A DNA stretch of 64,000 nucleotides from Loxodes magnus (lineage: Eukaryota > Ciliophora > Karyorelictea > Loxodida > Loxodidae): contig CAMPDV010000015.1 of assembly GCA_946699065.1 (NCBI GenBank), forward strand, positions 1,426,001-1,490,000, written 5' to 3'. The notes beneath the pieces were generated by a model, which did no database searches, was not told where the DNA came from, and was given only the letters and a program-made list of their open reading frames with translations. Positions 1-13,889 of the stretch are shown here, piece by piece. A program made the translations under genes and the position numbers. The stretch's first letter is position 1, and each line of letters starts with the position of its first letter.

Positions 1-3000
1 TTTTTTATCACATTTTTTGCAACAAGTTTATTTTTCTTTTTTCGCACACTATTTGCATGTATATTTCTTGCATACTTCGCATTAACTTAACTAGCATTAG
101 TTACATATGTTTTTTTCGCATACTTAGCAAGTTTTAAAAGGACAGTTAATACAGACGAATTTATTACAAACTTAACACGGCTGGTCCTCACATTTATTGC
201 ATATTTAGTTTTAACATGATTGGCATTATTTTCTGTGGCACTCAGAGCAAACATCTTTGTAGCAATTACTGCATTTCTTATCTGAACATTTTGAGCATAT
301 TAACTTATTGCAATTTTAACATTTTACGGATTAACATTTTTTACAAACTGGTAATCAACATTACTAGCATTCGTAAGATGTGCATTGCGAACAAAGTATT
401 TCTTCGCAGATTTAACATTTCTTAGTACAAGTTAGGCAAATTAAAATTTCGCAAAAGAAGCATTTATTTATTTCACAATTTTCACAAGCATAACAGTTGC
501 ATTTTTAGCATTTATTTTATGTAAAAATACAAATTTTACAAATTATTTTTAGGCAAGTTACGCATTTTTATTTAGAGCAATCACTGCAAATTAACCTTTC
601 GCATATTTGACATTCACTATTCAAACATGAGTTACATATATCACTCATACATGTCTAACATTTTGATATAGTGCAGTCTCCACATACAAATGATTAGCAT
701 TTCTAACATTAAAGTTTAATACAATTTGTACAAACTAATTATTTACATTTCCTACACATTTTTACGCATTCTTAACAATTTTGAGAGCCACATCTTTTAC
801 AAGATAAAGATTCACAAGATACCTAATTCTTTTTATTTCATTACTTTCTATTTCTTTAGTTTTTAAGATTGATTTACTCTTAACAAGTATCACAGTTTTA
901 TTCCAAGCATTCTAAACACTTTTATTTATAACAACCTTTACATCACTTTGTACAACTTTAACAACATTTTTTATCACATTTTTTGCAACAAGTTTATTTT
1001 TCTTTTTTCGCACACTATTTGCAAGTATATTTTTTGCATACTTCACATTAACTTAACTAGCATTAGTTACATATGTTTTTTTCGCATACTTAGCAAGTTT
1101 TAAAAGGACAGTTAATACAGACGAATTTATTACAAACTTAACACGGCTGGTCCTCACATTTATTGCATATTTAGTTTTAACATGATTGGCATTATTTTCT
1201 GTGGCACTCAGAGCAAACATCTTTGTAGCAATTACTGCATTTCTTATCTGAACATTTTGAGCATATTAACTTATTGCAATTTTAACATTTTACGGATTAA
1301 CATTTTTTACAAACTGGTAATCAACATTACTAGCATTCGTAAGATGTGCATTGCGAACAAAGTATTTCTTCGCAGATTTAACATTTCTTAGTACAAGTTA
1401 GGCAAATTAAAATTTCGCAAAAGAAGCATTTATTTATTTCACAATTTTCACAAGCATAACAGTTGCATTTTTAGCATTTATTTTATGTAAAAATACAAAT
1501 TTTACAAATTATTTTTAGGCAAGTTACGCATTTTTATTTAGAGCAATCACTGCAAATTAACCTTTCGCATATTTGACATTCACTATTCAAACATGAGTTA
1601 CATATATCACTCATACATGTCTAACATTTTGATATAGTGCAGTCTCCACATACAAATGATTAGCATTTCTAACATTAAAGTTTAATACAATTTGTACAAA
1701 CTAATTATTTACATTTCCTACACATTTTTACGCATTCTTAACAATTTTGAGAGCCACATCTTTTACAAGATAAAGATTCACAAGATACCTAATTCTTTTT
1801 ATTTCATTACTTTCTATTTCTTTAGTTTTTAAGATTGATTTACTCTTAACAAGTATCACAGTTTTATTCCAAGCATTCTAAACACTTTTATTTATAACAA
1901 CCTTTACATCACTTTGTACAACTTTAACAACATTTTTTATCACATTTTTTGCAACAAGTTTATTTTTCTTTTTTCGCACACTATTTGCAAGTATATTTTT
2001 TGCATACTTCACATTAACTTAATTAGCATTTCTTACATATGTTTTTTTCGCATACTTAGCAAGTTTTAAAAGGACAGTTAATACAGACGAATTTATTACA
2101 AACTTAACACGGCTGGTCCTCACATTTATTGCATATTTAGTTTTAACATGATTGGCATTATTTTCTGTGGCACTCAGAGCAAACATCTTTGTAGCAATTA
2201 CTGCATTTCTTATCTGAACATTTTGAGCATATTAACTTATTGCAATTTTAACATTTTACGGATTAACATTTTTTACAAACTGGTAATCAACATTACTAGC
2301 ATTCGTAAGATGTGCATTGCGAACAAAGTATTTCTTCGCAGATTTAACATTTCTTAGTACAAGTTAGGCAAATTAAAATTTCGCAAAAGAAGCATTTATT
2401 TATTTCACAATTTTCACAAGCATAACAGTTGCATTTTTAGCATTTATTTTATGTAAAAATACAAATTTTACAAATTATTTTTAGGCAAGTTACGCATTTT
2501 TATTTAGAGCAATCACTGCAAATTAACCTTTCGCATATTTGACATTCACTATTCAAACATGAGTTACATATATCACTCATACATGTCTAACATTTTGATA
2601 TAGTGCAGTCTCCACATACAAATGATTAGCATTATTTACATTAAAACTTTATACATTTTGTACAGCGAGTCTTCTAACACTCTTTACATTTTTTTACACA
2701 TTCTAAACAATTTTGAGTTCCACATTTATAACATTTTATCGTAGTACATGAGACACATCCTTTTTAACTATTCTTAATTTCTTTATTTATTTTTTTATCT
2801 CATATTTTATTAAAGCAAGTTTTACATCTTTATTGCTTACATTCTAAGCATTTTCATTTTTTACAACTTTTACATTAAGATGAGCAATTTTAGCATCTCT
2901 ATTCATTGCATTTTTAGCATTAATTTAATTTTGAATTAAGTTAACACATCTTACATATTTTTCTATCGCATTTTTAACAGTCTTATTTTATGCATTCTAT

Positions 3001-3915
3001 ACAAGTTTTTTTAGAGCATTTAGAGCATGTATCTTAAAGGCATTCATTACATAATTTTTTAAAGCATTTTTAGCATTTATTTTGAGAGCAATCACTGCAA
3101 ATTAACCTTTCGCATATTTGACATTCACTATTCAAACATGAGTTACATATATCACTCATACATGTCTAACATTTTGATATAGTGCAGTCTCCACATACAA
3201 ATGATTTGCATTTCTTGCAATAAAATTTTATACATTTTTTACAAACTGATTTTTTGCATTCCTTACATATTCATATACAATCTTAACAGATTTGAGAGGC
3301 ACATTTTTTACAAGATAAAGCTTCACAAGAAGCACAATCCTTTTTATTTCATCACTGTCAGTTTTTTTATTTTTTTCCTCATATTTATTAAGAGCAATCA
3401 TCACATTTTTATTTCACACATTCTAAACACTTTTATTTATAACAACCTTTACATCACTTTGTACAACTTTAACAACATTTTTTATCACATTTTTTGCAAC
3501 AAGTTTATTTTTCTTTTTTCGCACACTATTTGCAAGTATATTTTTTGCATACTTCACATTAACTTAACTAGCATTTCTTACATATGTTTTTTTCGCATAC
3601 TTAGCAAGTTTTAAAAGGACAGTTAATACAGACGAATTTATTACAAACTTAACACGGCTGGTCCTCACATTTATTGCATATTTAGTTTTAACATGATTGG
3701 CATTATTTTCTGTGGCACTCAGAGCAAACATCTTTGTAGCAATTACTGCATTTCTTATCTGAACATTTTGAGCATATTAACTTATTGCAATTTTAACATT
3801 TTACGGATTAACATTTTTTACAAACTGGTAATCAACATTACTAGCATTCGTAAGATGTGCATTGCGAACAAAGTATTTCTTCGCAGATTTAACATTTCTT
3901 AGTACAAGTTAGGCA
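1..3915. repeat. 966-bp tandem repeat units inside the octad gene
   Basis: Units begin at 1, 967, 1933 and 3478. The first two are complete and differ at only a few bases (for example around 56-58 and 102-108). The third matches to about 2633, is then replaced by diverged octads, and regains a block at ~3086-3208 equal to ~575-697 of unit 1. The fourth matches from ~3418 to 3915. 966 bp is 322 codons (40 octads plus two residues) and the third-to-fourth offset, 1545 bp, is also a multiple of three, so the frame is never broken. Confidence 0.95.
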
Positions 3916-5643
3916 TATCTTTCCATCACATTTAAAGCATTTAGCAGTTTTGCAATTTTAGCATATAATCTTTTAGCAACTTTTGCATTAGGTTTCTAAT
4001 TTGTTTTTGCATGTTTTTATTTCGCAGTTTAAACATTTAATTTTTTTACAATTTTCTTTACAGTTTTAGTCGCATTTTTGACATTTTTTTATGCAATTTT
4101 TGCAAATATATTCTTCATTAAAATCAATATTTTCGCTTAAATAGATATTTTCATTTATAATTTCTCTAATTTAATTTGTTTTAAAGCTACAATCTTAGCA
4201 AGTTGTGATTTAGCAAATTTTACATTATTTAGATTTTTAATTTTTACATATATTTTTATTGCAAAAATTACATTTTTTAATACATTATTCACATGTTAGT
4301 TCGCTACATTTTTGACACTTCGAAAACTAACAACTCTCACATCTTCCTTTTTCACACTATGAGCAGATATTTTCTGTGCATTTTTCACATATACTAGCTT
4401 AACAATTTTAGCATTTAGACATTGAACATTTTTTACAAAAGGTACTTTTACATTTTTCGCATTTGAAAAAAGAACATTTCGAACAAATGTTTTATTTGCA
4501 AGTTTTGCACTTGATTATACAGTCACTGCACACATTACTAGAACATTTATTACAGCTGATGGATCTATTAAATTTATACTTATCAATACAACAACTCTCA
4601 CATTATCATGAGAAAAAGCATTTGCATATCTTCTTGATTCAAGTATTTGCTTCAGGGCTTATATTTCCTGATTCTAAACAATTTTTGCATTATTATAATG
4701 GATGACTTTATCGATCATTTTAGCAAGTGGAACAAATTGCTACGCATTACTTGCAAACTTAACTTGAGCAAAATTTGCAAAGAGTAATGCAATTTATACA
4801 GTTTTTAGTTTAACAATGCTAACATTATATAATGCAACCTTTGCATACAATATTTTAGCAACTTTCACACTCTTTCTCTTTACATTTCTCACAAATTTAA
4901 CTTTCACAGATTTAGCAGTCATAAATTTGGCACTTCTTGCATAACGGATTTTCACAATTACTGCATTTTTTTTTCAAACAATTTTAGCAAAAGAAATCAT
5001 TGCATGAATTGCATATTAAATTACATCTTATACAGTAGTAACTGGAGCATGACTTACATTGTGAAATGCAGAGTTTACAAATTTTTTAATTGCATGCTTG
5101 GCATTAAAAGTCCCATTTCTATTATGGAAGATTTGATTGACATATCTAGCAGTCAGTTATTTCTTCGAATGAGACTTCTTTATTTTTTTTCAAAAATTTC
5201 TTATTTTATAAAAATTCAGCTATATATTAGCTATCAACCTAATTTTTCTACCGACCATTTTAGAATTAGTATTTTTGTAATTTTAAAGATTAATCTTGAG
5301 CTAATATTGATTATTATTTCTAATTTTTATTTAAAATTTTTTTATTCTTATTTTCTTGATATTCTTATCTATTCATCTATTTTTTTTGAATTTTTATTTC
5401 TAATTCTTCTTGAAGCTTTATTTGTCCAAACTAACTCTTATTATTTTATTATTTCCTTTTTTAACTTTCAAACAAATTTTATTGCCAAAAATTCTCATTT
5501 TTTACAATTTATTGGCTAAAATCTTCCATAGAACTGAGTTTTATTTCGATTAAGTTGCAATCCAAAGGCTTGCTTATGTTTCCTTCTTAAAATTTTTATC
5601 TATCCGTTTATGTTTCATCTTCCTTACTGTAAGATTCATCCAT
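1..5643 (-). CDS. Giant CxxC-octad repeat protein (3' end outside window)
   Basis: One uninterrupted minus-strand frame of 1881 codons (TAA/TAG=Gln, TGA=Trp) runs from an ATG at 5643 off the left edge. The first ~175 residues are hydrophilic and Gln/Lys/Glu-rich, probably coiled coil. At about residues 165-200 there is a Cys cluster opening CQIC, with a CxxC-W-CxxC-CxxC pattern like a zinc finger. From there to the window edge the chain is an array of the eight-residue unit C-x2-C-x4, roughly 200 units, so about 400 cysteines. Each unit is 24 bp, which makes gca/aca triplets on the plus strand alternate at 9 and 15 bases. In-frame TGA (tca at 355-357, repeated at 1321, 2287 and 3832) is read as Trp inside an octad. 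A later Met at 5529 is an alternative start, but residues between the two Mets look coding. The function is unknown. The paired cysteines suggest Zn binding or disulfide cross-linking (inference). The second octad protein at 42.2 kb ends in an ADP-ribosyltransferase domain; whether this one does cannot be seen. Confidence 0.85.
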
Positions 5644-8600
5644 TTTATAATTATGAAATGTTCCGTAGTTTCCTTAAATATTCAAAAATTACATTATAAC
5701 TTTTATTTTCATAGATATTTTCTATTGAAATTTTCAAATCCAATTCAATTATCAAAATTGGCTATTAATTTATAAACACTTAATTATTTAAAATCCTAGC
5801 TGGTTATCATATTTCAAATAATTAAGTCTAACAATCTCTTTGCTAGAAAATTCTTTAACTCAAGCCCTAAAATAGACTAATGCATGAAATTTTAAAATTT
5901 CTTTTTATTCTGGAAATTATTAAAGTTATCTAAATCATAAATTCACATACATAATAGCTTAGCTATTATACAAGTAAAAAATTAAAAAATAAATACATAA
6001 ATATTTGAACTCTTTTTAACTAAAAGCTTAGAATTAATAAAAAATAGATGAATAAACTAATATAGATTAAACTTAACTAGAAATCAATTTTTCTATTTTT
6101 TTATTTTAGAACTTATTTAGAAATTCGCTCTATTTTATTTATCCAAATTTGATTTCCTATTTTTCCCTAATTTATTTCTTTCTATTAATTTTAGTTTTAA
6201 AAGTATAAAATTACTATGCTTTGTTTTGTAAATATAAAGAAAGACTGCTAATGGAGATGGAGATTATAATTAAGAAGGGTTAATTATTTTTATTTTCTTT
6301 TATTAAGTTTGGATTTATTTATCCTTTATAAAATGTTTAGTTATCAATCTCTATTATTACGTTGCTATATTTAATTAAATTTATTTTGATTTCAATTTTG
6401 AGACTCACTTGCTATATTTCAAGATGTACTTATAAAAGATAAAATATATCTAGATTTTAAAATTTATATTGTAATTTTATTTTCAGTCGAAACTTTTATA
6501 AATCATTTGATTTCTACTGATAATTAAAGTATCTATTTCAGAAAATTCTTTTTATCAAGCTTAATTTTTAAGAAATTAATTACTTTATAATCTAAATTTA
6601 TCTTACAGCTTTGTATGTTTTTCATTTTTTATTCTTAAAAGATAAAAATTTCTTTCTTTCTTTCTTTCTTAAAAAGAGCAAATGTTGCTAATATATCATA
6701 TGTATTCAACTTTTTATTAAGTTATTATTTATTGCTATTTCATTTTTATGGGTTAAAAGGATTTATTAGGTTTAGATATTTTTTATCATATTTTGCTTAT
6801 ATTCTTTAAGCATATGTATGTATATTAGAATTTTTAAGTTTTCATTTAATGTTAAATTTCTTAATTTATGAACTTAAGTCCGAGTCAGAAAATAAAATAT
6901 TTATCATTTCATTAAATAGATATATGATCAGTTACTTCGTATAAGCATAACTACAATCTTAAAGGAATAAAAATATATAAAAGCTTAAATAGAAGAAACT
7001 TTCCCATTTGAATAGTATAAGAAACCATAATCTTAAGGCTTATAATCAATTTATTTTAGATTTGACTAAAGCATAAGCAGCATTTTCAACCTTAATTTAT
7101 ATAAGTCTTTTAGATTTTTATTAGATGTACCAAATACTTCAATTGATGCATTTGTCTATTATTAAAATTAATTGATTTAGGTATTCATTCATATAAAATA
7201 AATTTAGATAAAATACTAAAATTGAAAAAAATGAAAATTAGCGAAATCCAAATAATAAGGAGCATCTATAAGTTTTAAAAACTCATTTCTTTATATTAAT
7301 TACTTGACCCACTAGCTTTTGATCTCAATTTTTCATTAATAAACTGAAGAAAAAAGTTCTTTTACTAATTAGAACCAAAAATAAAGAAAAAAAACGATTG
7401 AATTTCAGAGAGTATAAAACTCAAGTTTCTTACTATTATAGTTGTTAAATTTAGATTTAACTTGCTAGAATTTTCATGAACTATTATAGAAGTGCTAAGT
7501 ATGACTAAGCAAACTGAGTAAAATATTTAAAAGACTAAGGGGAATTACATAAGAAAAAAGCAATAGGCTTCTTTAAGTTTATTATATAAGTAGCTTTTGC
7601 TTAATTTATTATTTGCATTTATTATTGAAGAAATAACTTAGAAATCTAACAATATTTTTATAAAGGCATAAGCTCAGTTTAAATAATTTTAAGGATCTAA
7701 AATTAAATAGTCATATATTTAAAAAATAAGTTTAAGTTCTATTTTTAGGAAGGCTATTAAAAAGTCTTCTAAGCAATAGAAATTACTTGATAGTTAGATA
7801 GCTATGAAACCAAAGAAATCGCTTATATGCTAGTTTCAGTTCACTGTTAAAATGAATCAGACTTAAGTTCTTATACATGAATTGATTAAGAAGGGCTATC
7901 AGAATTTATGGGACATAAAATAAAAAGAAAGATTGTATTTAGCAAATAATGATAAAGTAATTCATAAATACAAAATTAAAGCTAAAATTTTATAAATTAC
8001 TTTGATTTTATAAGATAAATAAAGTGTAGATAAGAACATTGTTTAAAAATATCTTAATATTTTATTAGGCTATTTCTCTAAAATTAAGCTCCTTTTATGA
8101 GTTTTAATTTAATTAGAATTTTTACATTCAGATATAATTTAAAAATAAAAACTATTAAGATTTTAAATGAAAAAGAAATAGCTTGTTGGATATAATTCCA
8201 GGAAGATTATTAATGCAAGTTCTTTCTTAAACTCTTTATTTTTTATTTGAACTTAATTTAAGTAAAGATTAATTGCTCCTCGTATTCTTTTCACGAAGTA
8301 ATTTTGAGGAATTATAATATTGATATAAGCTAGCTTAGTATCTTTAACCTAGACTTATATTTATAATATCTAAGATCCAAATTTAGGTTTTATTTAAAGG
8401 TTTATTATGATTATTGCTCTAATTAAATCCATAATAATTTAAATAATCTAGTTTATATCAATAAGATCTTATTGAGTTTCATGAATAAATCATCAAAGCA
8501 AATCTTAAAACATAGGCAACTTAGAACTATTACCCATTTTATTTAGTCCTTACAATTTTTCTTTTATAAAGCTAATGAAAGATAATTTATTAATTTTAGA

Positions 8601-9950
8601 GCATCATTAATATAACAAAATAGAAAAATCCCTTTATTTTTAAAGAGACTTCTAAGATTTTAATATTTTTCGTATAGTTTTATAATAATTAATTCAATGA
8701 TTTATTTCATTCTTAATTGAGCTTAATGAAAATTACAGAGCTTAGTTTCTTTATAGCTATTAGTTAGTCACGATATTTTTGGGTCTTATCATTAGTTAAT
8801 ATTAGCATTAATATTCTTTACTTTTATGCTTTTTTTTAATATTCTGGAAATTACTTTTTCTCTTGAATTTCTATTCATGTTTGTCTCCATAATTTTAGCT
8901 TATTTTGTTCAAAAGTTTAAAAACTTTAATAATAAAAATAAAGATTCATAAATTACTTAAAAGGACAAAAAAGAAGATTAGAGATAACTCAGAAAGTAAT
9001 TAAGTTAAGCTTACACTAAGAGATTTCAGGTTTTTTATTACAACGAAACTTGTTTTTAATTTTCAAATCTATAAAAGTTATTATACTTATGCCATTCAAT
9101 TTGTTTAAATAACCTTATTTTAAGAAATTATAGACAAGTTTTCCTTTGAATTACCATATAAACTTATTTTATTTAGTGTAAATATGATATTATTATGCAA
9201 ATGATTAAAGTCATGCTTTGCTTAGATTAAGCTATTAAATTTCTTTCATTTTCATCATTTGCTTATTTCTTTTTTTTTCATATCTAAAATTTAATTTTTC
9301 TTATGTCTCATATACCAGGATAAACTTTTTTATTTCTTCTTTTATAAGTAGAAAAAGCATGTTCTTAGACATATAGAAAAAATGAAAAAAAAAAGCTGGA
9401 ATTGAGATATGATTTTATCTTTTAAAAAGAAGGAAATAAAACTAGTAATTGCTTTATTTATACCTCATAGTTAATAAATAGAATCTAACTATTAGTTAGT
9501 TACTTAGAATAGTATCTCAATTGAGGTTCTTTTAATAGGCTTATAATATTATAACTTACTATTTATCTATTTCTATATGTCTTTATAAAGAATTTAACTT
9601 TCATAAAGAAAGAAGTAGTTTTAGTATTATTTACTATGTAATTTTTGTTTTTAAAAATATTGGATAATTTTAAGGCTTCGTCTTATAAGGCATAGCAGTC
9701 AAAATGGAAGTTCATAAATTTAGATAGTAAAAGTTTAATCTAAACTAGCTTGAAAGAACTCTAATTAGAGAAAAAGTTCAGAAGGGTAAATGTTTCTCAA
9801 AAGAATTTGATTTCTTAATTTATTTCCTAAATTGTAACTAAAAACTAACTAATTATTAGTAGAAATTTGTCTGAGTTTATTTTCATGTTGGCTTAAAGAT
9901 TTATAAAGACTTTTCATTTCATATAGGAATTATAAGGAAATTAGAGTCAA
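5644..9950. other. AT-rich stretch with no supportable gene
   Basis: More than 4 kb of low-G sequence. I see no recognisable domain, tRNA or long convincing frame on either strand. The only discrete element is a short TTTC microsatellite near 6650-6670. Confidence 0.4.
6650..6670. repeat. (TTTC)n microsatellite
   Basis: About five tandem copies of ttct/tttc in the AT-rich gene-free stretch. Confidence 0.9.
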
Positions 9951-9959
9951 GCTACAAAT

Positions 9960-10800
9960 AAAAATACAAATTAAATGTTTGACGTTTCTGGAGGTATTTT
10001 AACCTCTTTCCTGCCAACCTTTAGATTGCTCTAAGGCTAAATATAAAAGTCTGAAAATCTCTTCGACTCTTCTCCTTGCCATGTCTGTTTGTCCTTTAAT
10101 TTTTTCACCAAGATGCTAGACGCATTTTTTCTTGTAAATTTCCCCAAATTATTTACAGTATAGTCTTTCTCTTAATATTTTAGTTGCTATTATCTCTTCT
10201 TTCTGTTTTCCAACTAATTCTACTAGTTTCAATATTCTTACTTGAAATTGAGAAATTTCTAGCATATTCTTTTGAGATTTACATTAATAGCATCTTCTTG
10301 CTTATGTTTAGGTTGAAACCTAGAGTTATTTTCACCTTCAATTGTCATTGATCGTTCTTTTTTTCATTAATTTCCATTTAAAGTTACGATTTGTACTGGT
10401 TTTCTTCTATTTTTTCTATTTTTTTGACAAGTTCTTTCTGGTTCTATTTTTAGTGTTATGATTAATTGTTCTGGTTTTGTGAAATTTTTAAAGATTCGTT
10501 AAGGTCTCTTTTTAGGTTATAAGTCTCGATTCTATTGCCTCTGTAATTTAAGTTTTTCCATTAACTTCTTGATATTTTTTTACAACTTTTTTACCTATTC
10601 CTGGAGGTCCAGCACCACTTTAATCAGTTAATCATAGCTTATTTATTACTACATAGCGAGATTGAAGACTTCCAAACACATTATATTTTTACCCTACTTC
10701 CAATACTTTTCTTCAGAAGTGGGAAGCTCATTCTGATAGGTGACCTTTTTGATAACCTTTCCCTGTTTCTATCTTTTCTAGAATGTCATTAACTCATGTC
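9960..10800 (-). CDS. Unrecognised coiled-coil protein, probably with introns
   Basis: This block is visibly less AT-rich than its surroundings. Read on the minus strand with TAR=Gln it gives convincing but frame-shifting pieces: a segment with VTYQNELPTSEEKYW leading into a heptad-like stretch (VLDLQEQVKKLQKNIKKL), and a later segment with LEISQFQVRILKLVELV followed by a basic helix (MARRRVEEIFRLLYLALEQ). The frame changes imply one or more short introns, which I could not place with certainty. A possible start is the ATG near 10790; the 3' end is approximate. A CYQC pair followed by later Cys/His residues could be a metal site, but I recognise no family. Confidence 0.4.
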
Positions 10801-11543
10801 TTTTTTGAAGCCGCGAAGAATCCTGGTTTGAATCCTCACATTTTTTTAATTAAAGTTAAGTTAAATTCAAAAAATATATATAAAGCTAATAATAAAGAGA
10901 TATAAGCATCTAAAGCTTTAAATTTATAAATTAAGCATTAGATAGATAGTAAAGATGAGTAAAGACTTAAAGTTTAATCATCATTTTTAACTTAAATTTA
11001 AGTTAAAAGTTTAAAAGTCAGATTTATCCAAAGAAAGGAAGGAATTTTATATGCAATGAAATTGAAATTGAGATTGAGAAATAGGATAATTAAAGCAAAT
11101 AGAAAAATTGCAACAATCAGTTAATGTTTAATATATAACCAGATAAATAAAAGGAAAATTAAATTACTATATCAGTTGATTTTTTGGAGATTCTATAAAA
11201 ATTAAAAGAAAAAGGAAAGATTGGATGAAAAAGTCAACTATAAATTAGAGAAACTAAAGTATTTTAAAGAACTTTAAATTTATTTTTAAGTTTAGATATA
11301 GAGAATATTCTAAATAAGCATGCAAATACCCCTTTTTTCTAGATAATTAGTATCTAAAATTGTTAAAAAAAGCTAAATAATTTATTTAAAGTAAATACGA
11401 AAGAATATTTAGGATCTAAACTTTTAGTCTTTTTCTATTTCATCTAATTGAGTTGGGATTATAAAATTATTCTATTGTATCATATAATTAAAAATTAGAC
11501 TTTTGATTGCTTTTTATTTTATCTAATTAAAATTAATTTACAG

Positions 11544-11985
11544 ATCATAACTATTAAATTAAATCTATGATATCAAATACAAATTTGAGAGACAGCATAA
11601 TGAATTTGTGACCAAAGAGGACATTAACAACAGGTATTAAGAAATAGAATGCGATATAGTAAGAATTGATGAATAAATGGGAAAAGATTTCTTAAAGTAT
11701 GAAAACGCATTTTAATAAATAACGGACATAAAAAAGAGACTAGGAAAATTAGAGGAAAAAGACCTAAAAAGAAATAATGATCCAATGGTAATAGAAGAAT
11801 AACCTATGACGACAGAAAAAATGCTATATATACGGCAGTTTATTCCACTTATGAAAAAAGTGTAGGAGGAATTGGTAAATAAGAAAAAATATTTGGAAAG
11901 AACTTACAAATTTTTATCCTTCCTCGGATGGTTAGGTTTGAAGAAAAAAGATAACTCCAAGACCATTCGGAAAGCTCGGAAGTGA
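11544..11985 (+). CDS. Unrecognised coiled-coil protein, last exon
   Basis: An open frame follows an intron-like acceptor (tttacag, ending 11543) and stops at TGA 11983-11985. The peptide is highly charged, with long amphipathic helix character (ITDIKKRLGKLEEKDLKR; VQEELVNKKKYLERTYKFL) and a basic C-terminus. No Met is found close upstream, so earlier exons are expected in 11.1-11.5 kb but are not resolved. A second frame over 11.8-12.07 kb also reads plausibly, so frame choice is uncertain. No family is recognised. Confidence 0.35.
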
Positions 11986-12069
11986 ACTTGGGTGGAGACA
12001 CCGGCGAGTCCGAGACCCTGTAAAAGGTAATGCAGGGGGTTATGGACCTATTATGGAAACATTCCATTA

Positions 12070-13880
12070 TCCATAAAATTTTTAATTTAATTTTAATTTA
12101 ATCAAATAAAAATTTATTCTCAACCATATCTTAAAAATTAAGCTCCTAAATTTCTTTTAATAGAAGCTTATTTTATTCTTAGATATAATATTTAGATAAT
12201 TTCATATCCTATGAAATTTAAGAAGCTGTACTTACCTAAATAAAATGATTTTTTATATTGGAATTTCAATTTTAAAAGGATATAATATTTATAAACTCAT
12301 TTGGAAAAGTAAAAAGCTAACCATTAAAGAGAAATATACAGCTATGTATTTGAAAAATCAATAGTACTATTCCATTATCATCTACATGTAGCTAGAATTA
12401 TCATGTCTTCTTGATATTTCTGAAAGAGCTAGCTAATTTAGATTTAATTTAAGATATATTAGAAAAAAAAAAGGATGTACTGATTATAATTTCTTTGACT
12501 TAAATAGCAATACTAAAAGATAAGGTAACTGAGATATTTTAAATCCATGAGCAAATGAATATTAGTAAATGAAGGGCAATTAGAAGCAATTGATAAGAAA
12601 ATGAAGGCAATATTTTCTTAGAAAAGACATCAATAGACAATGTTATTTAACTTTAAAAGTTAGCAACTAGCCTTAATATTATCCTTTCTGCTTTTTCTAT
12701 ATTTTGAATTTGATTTAACAAAAAGATTCTCCAATTTTAAAGATAGAGATCTCAAATCCTTATTTTCCTCAGCTAGTTAAGATTTTTAAATTTTGTGTAA
12801 AAGTAAATTATATCTGAGTAAATACCAAATATATCTGATAAATCATTTCATGAACTTAAAAATACTAAGCATTTATTAGCAGCAATCATGCAAACTTATT
12901 ATAATCGCATATTATTAAAATAATCCAAAGGAAACTACTCATATATTAGGATTTTTAACTATCTGGTTATAGATCTAATAACCATTTTATCATTTGAAAG
13001 AATAAAGCTAGTAGTTTTTAAACGAATTGAAATGCTTTAGATATATATTTTGCTATTAAAATCTAAGCTTATAATGATTTATTTCTATATAGCAATATCA
13101 CCTAAACCTCCCTATCAAAGTTAGAGAAATGAAATATATTAAATAACTAAGGAAAGCTAAATTACCTTATATTTACTAAGATAGATATAGCATTTTGTAA
13201 TGACTTTGCTAGAAGTAAAATTGAAGAGCTAAAGTATTATAAAATCTATTTTTATTAAAGGTTGAAATTTATTTAGTTAAAGGTTAAGTTACGAGGTTCA
13301 AAATGTATAGATATAATAAAAGCAAAATCTTCAATTTATCAGAGAGATAAAAATGAATTTTTTTTAAAGGTTTTCTCAGCTTTATAATCATTAAACGATA
13401 AGATAGAAGTTTATTATATCAAAACTATTACAATAACCACTAAGCACAAATAACTTAAATATATCAAATAACAATAATTTTATGATGATGTTAATTTATA
13501 AGCTTTTCGATAAAAAAGGTATTTAACTTTATTTATTTGACAATTAAATAATTTATTCAAATAAATAAAGTTTATCTAAAAGCTTAATTACTAATATAAT
13601 TGAAGGCCTTTATTAAATTAAAATTTCTTTATCAAGTATTAAGTTTACTTTAATAGATAAATTTTAGTTTAATTTATTTAAACAAATATTTGCTTTAGTA
13701 ATCAACTTTTTTTTAATATATTTCAATGAGAATTTTAATTTTCTTAAGCCAACTAAAATAAGAAAATTTCAGAAAAGTGAACATATTTGCAATTTTTAAA
13801 AAGGTTGATTTATTTTTTTGTTATCTGATTAAATAGCAATAAACTATGTGATGTATAAAGATTTAAATTATTAAATTTCC
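12070..13880. other. AT-rich stretch with no supportable gene
   Basis: Very low GC on both strands. I found no recognisable domain, repeat family or RNA gene. Confidence 0.35.
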
Positions 13881-13889
13881 ATCACTTCA

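Noticed and set aside
216-425. 69-codon standard-code frame repeated at 216, 1182, 2148 and 3693 on the plus strand
   Set aside because: It recurs only because it lies in the 966-bp unit; the minus-strand octad frame is the coding one.
1-3915. CRISPR or satellite array
   Set aside because: The units are 966 bp, coding, in frame and contiguous, with no spacer structure.
10835-10860. B-box-like ggtttgaatcc followed by a T run, suggesting a tRNA
   Set aside because: No matching T-stem, acceptor or anticodon arm can be built upstream.
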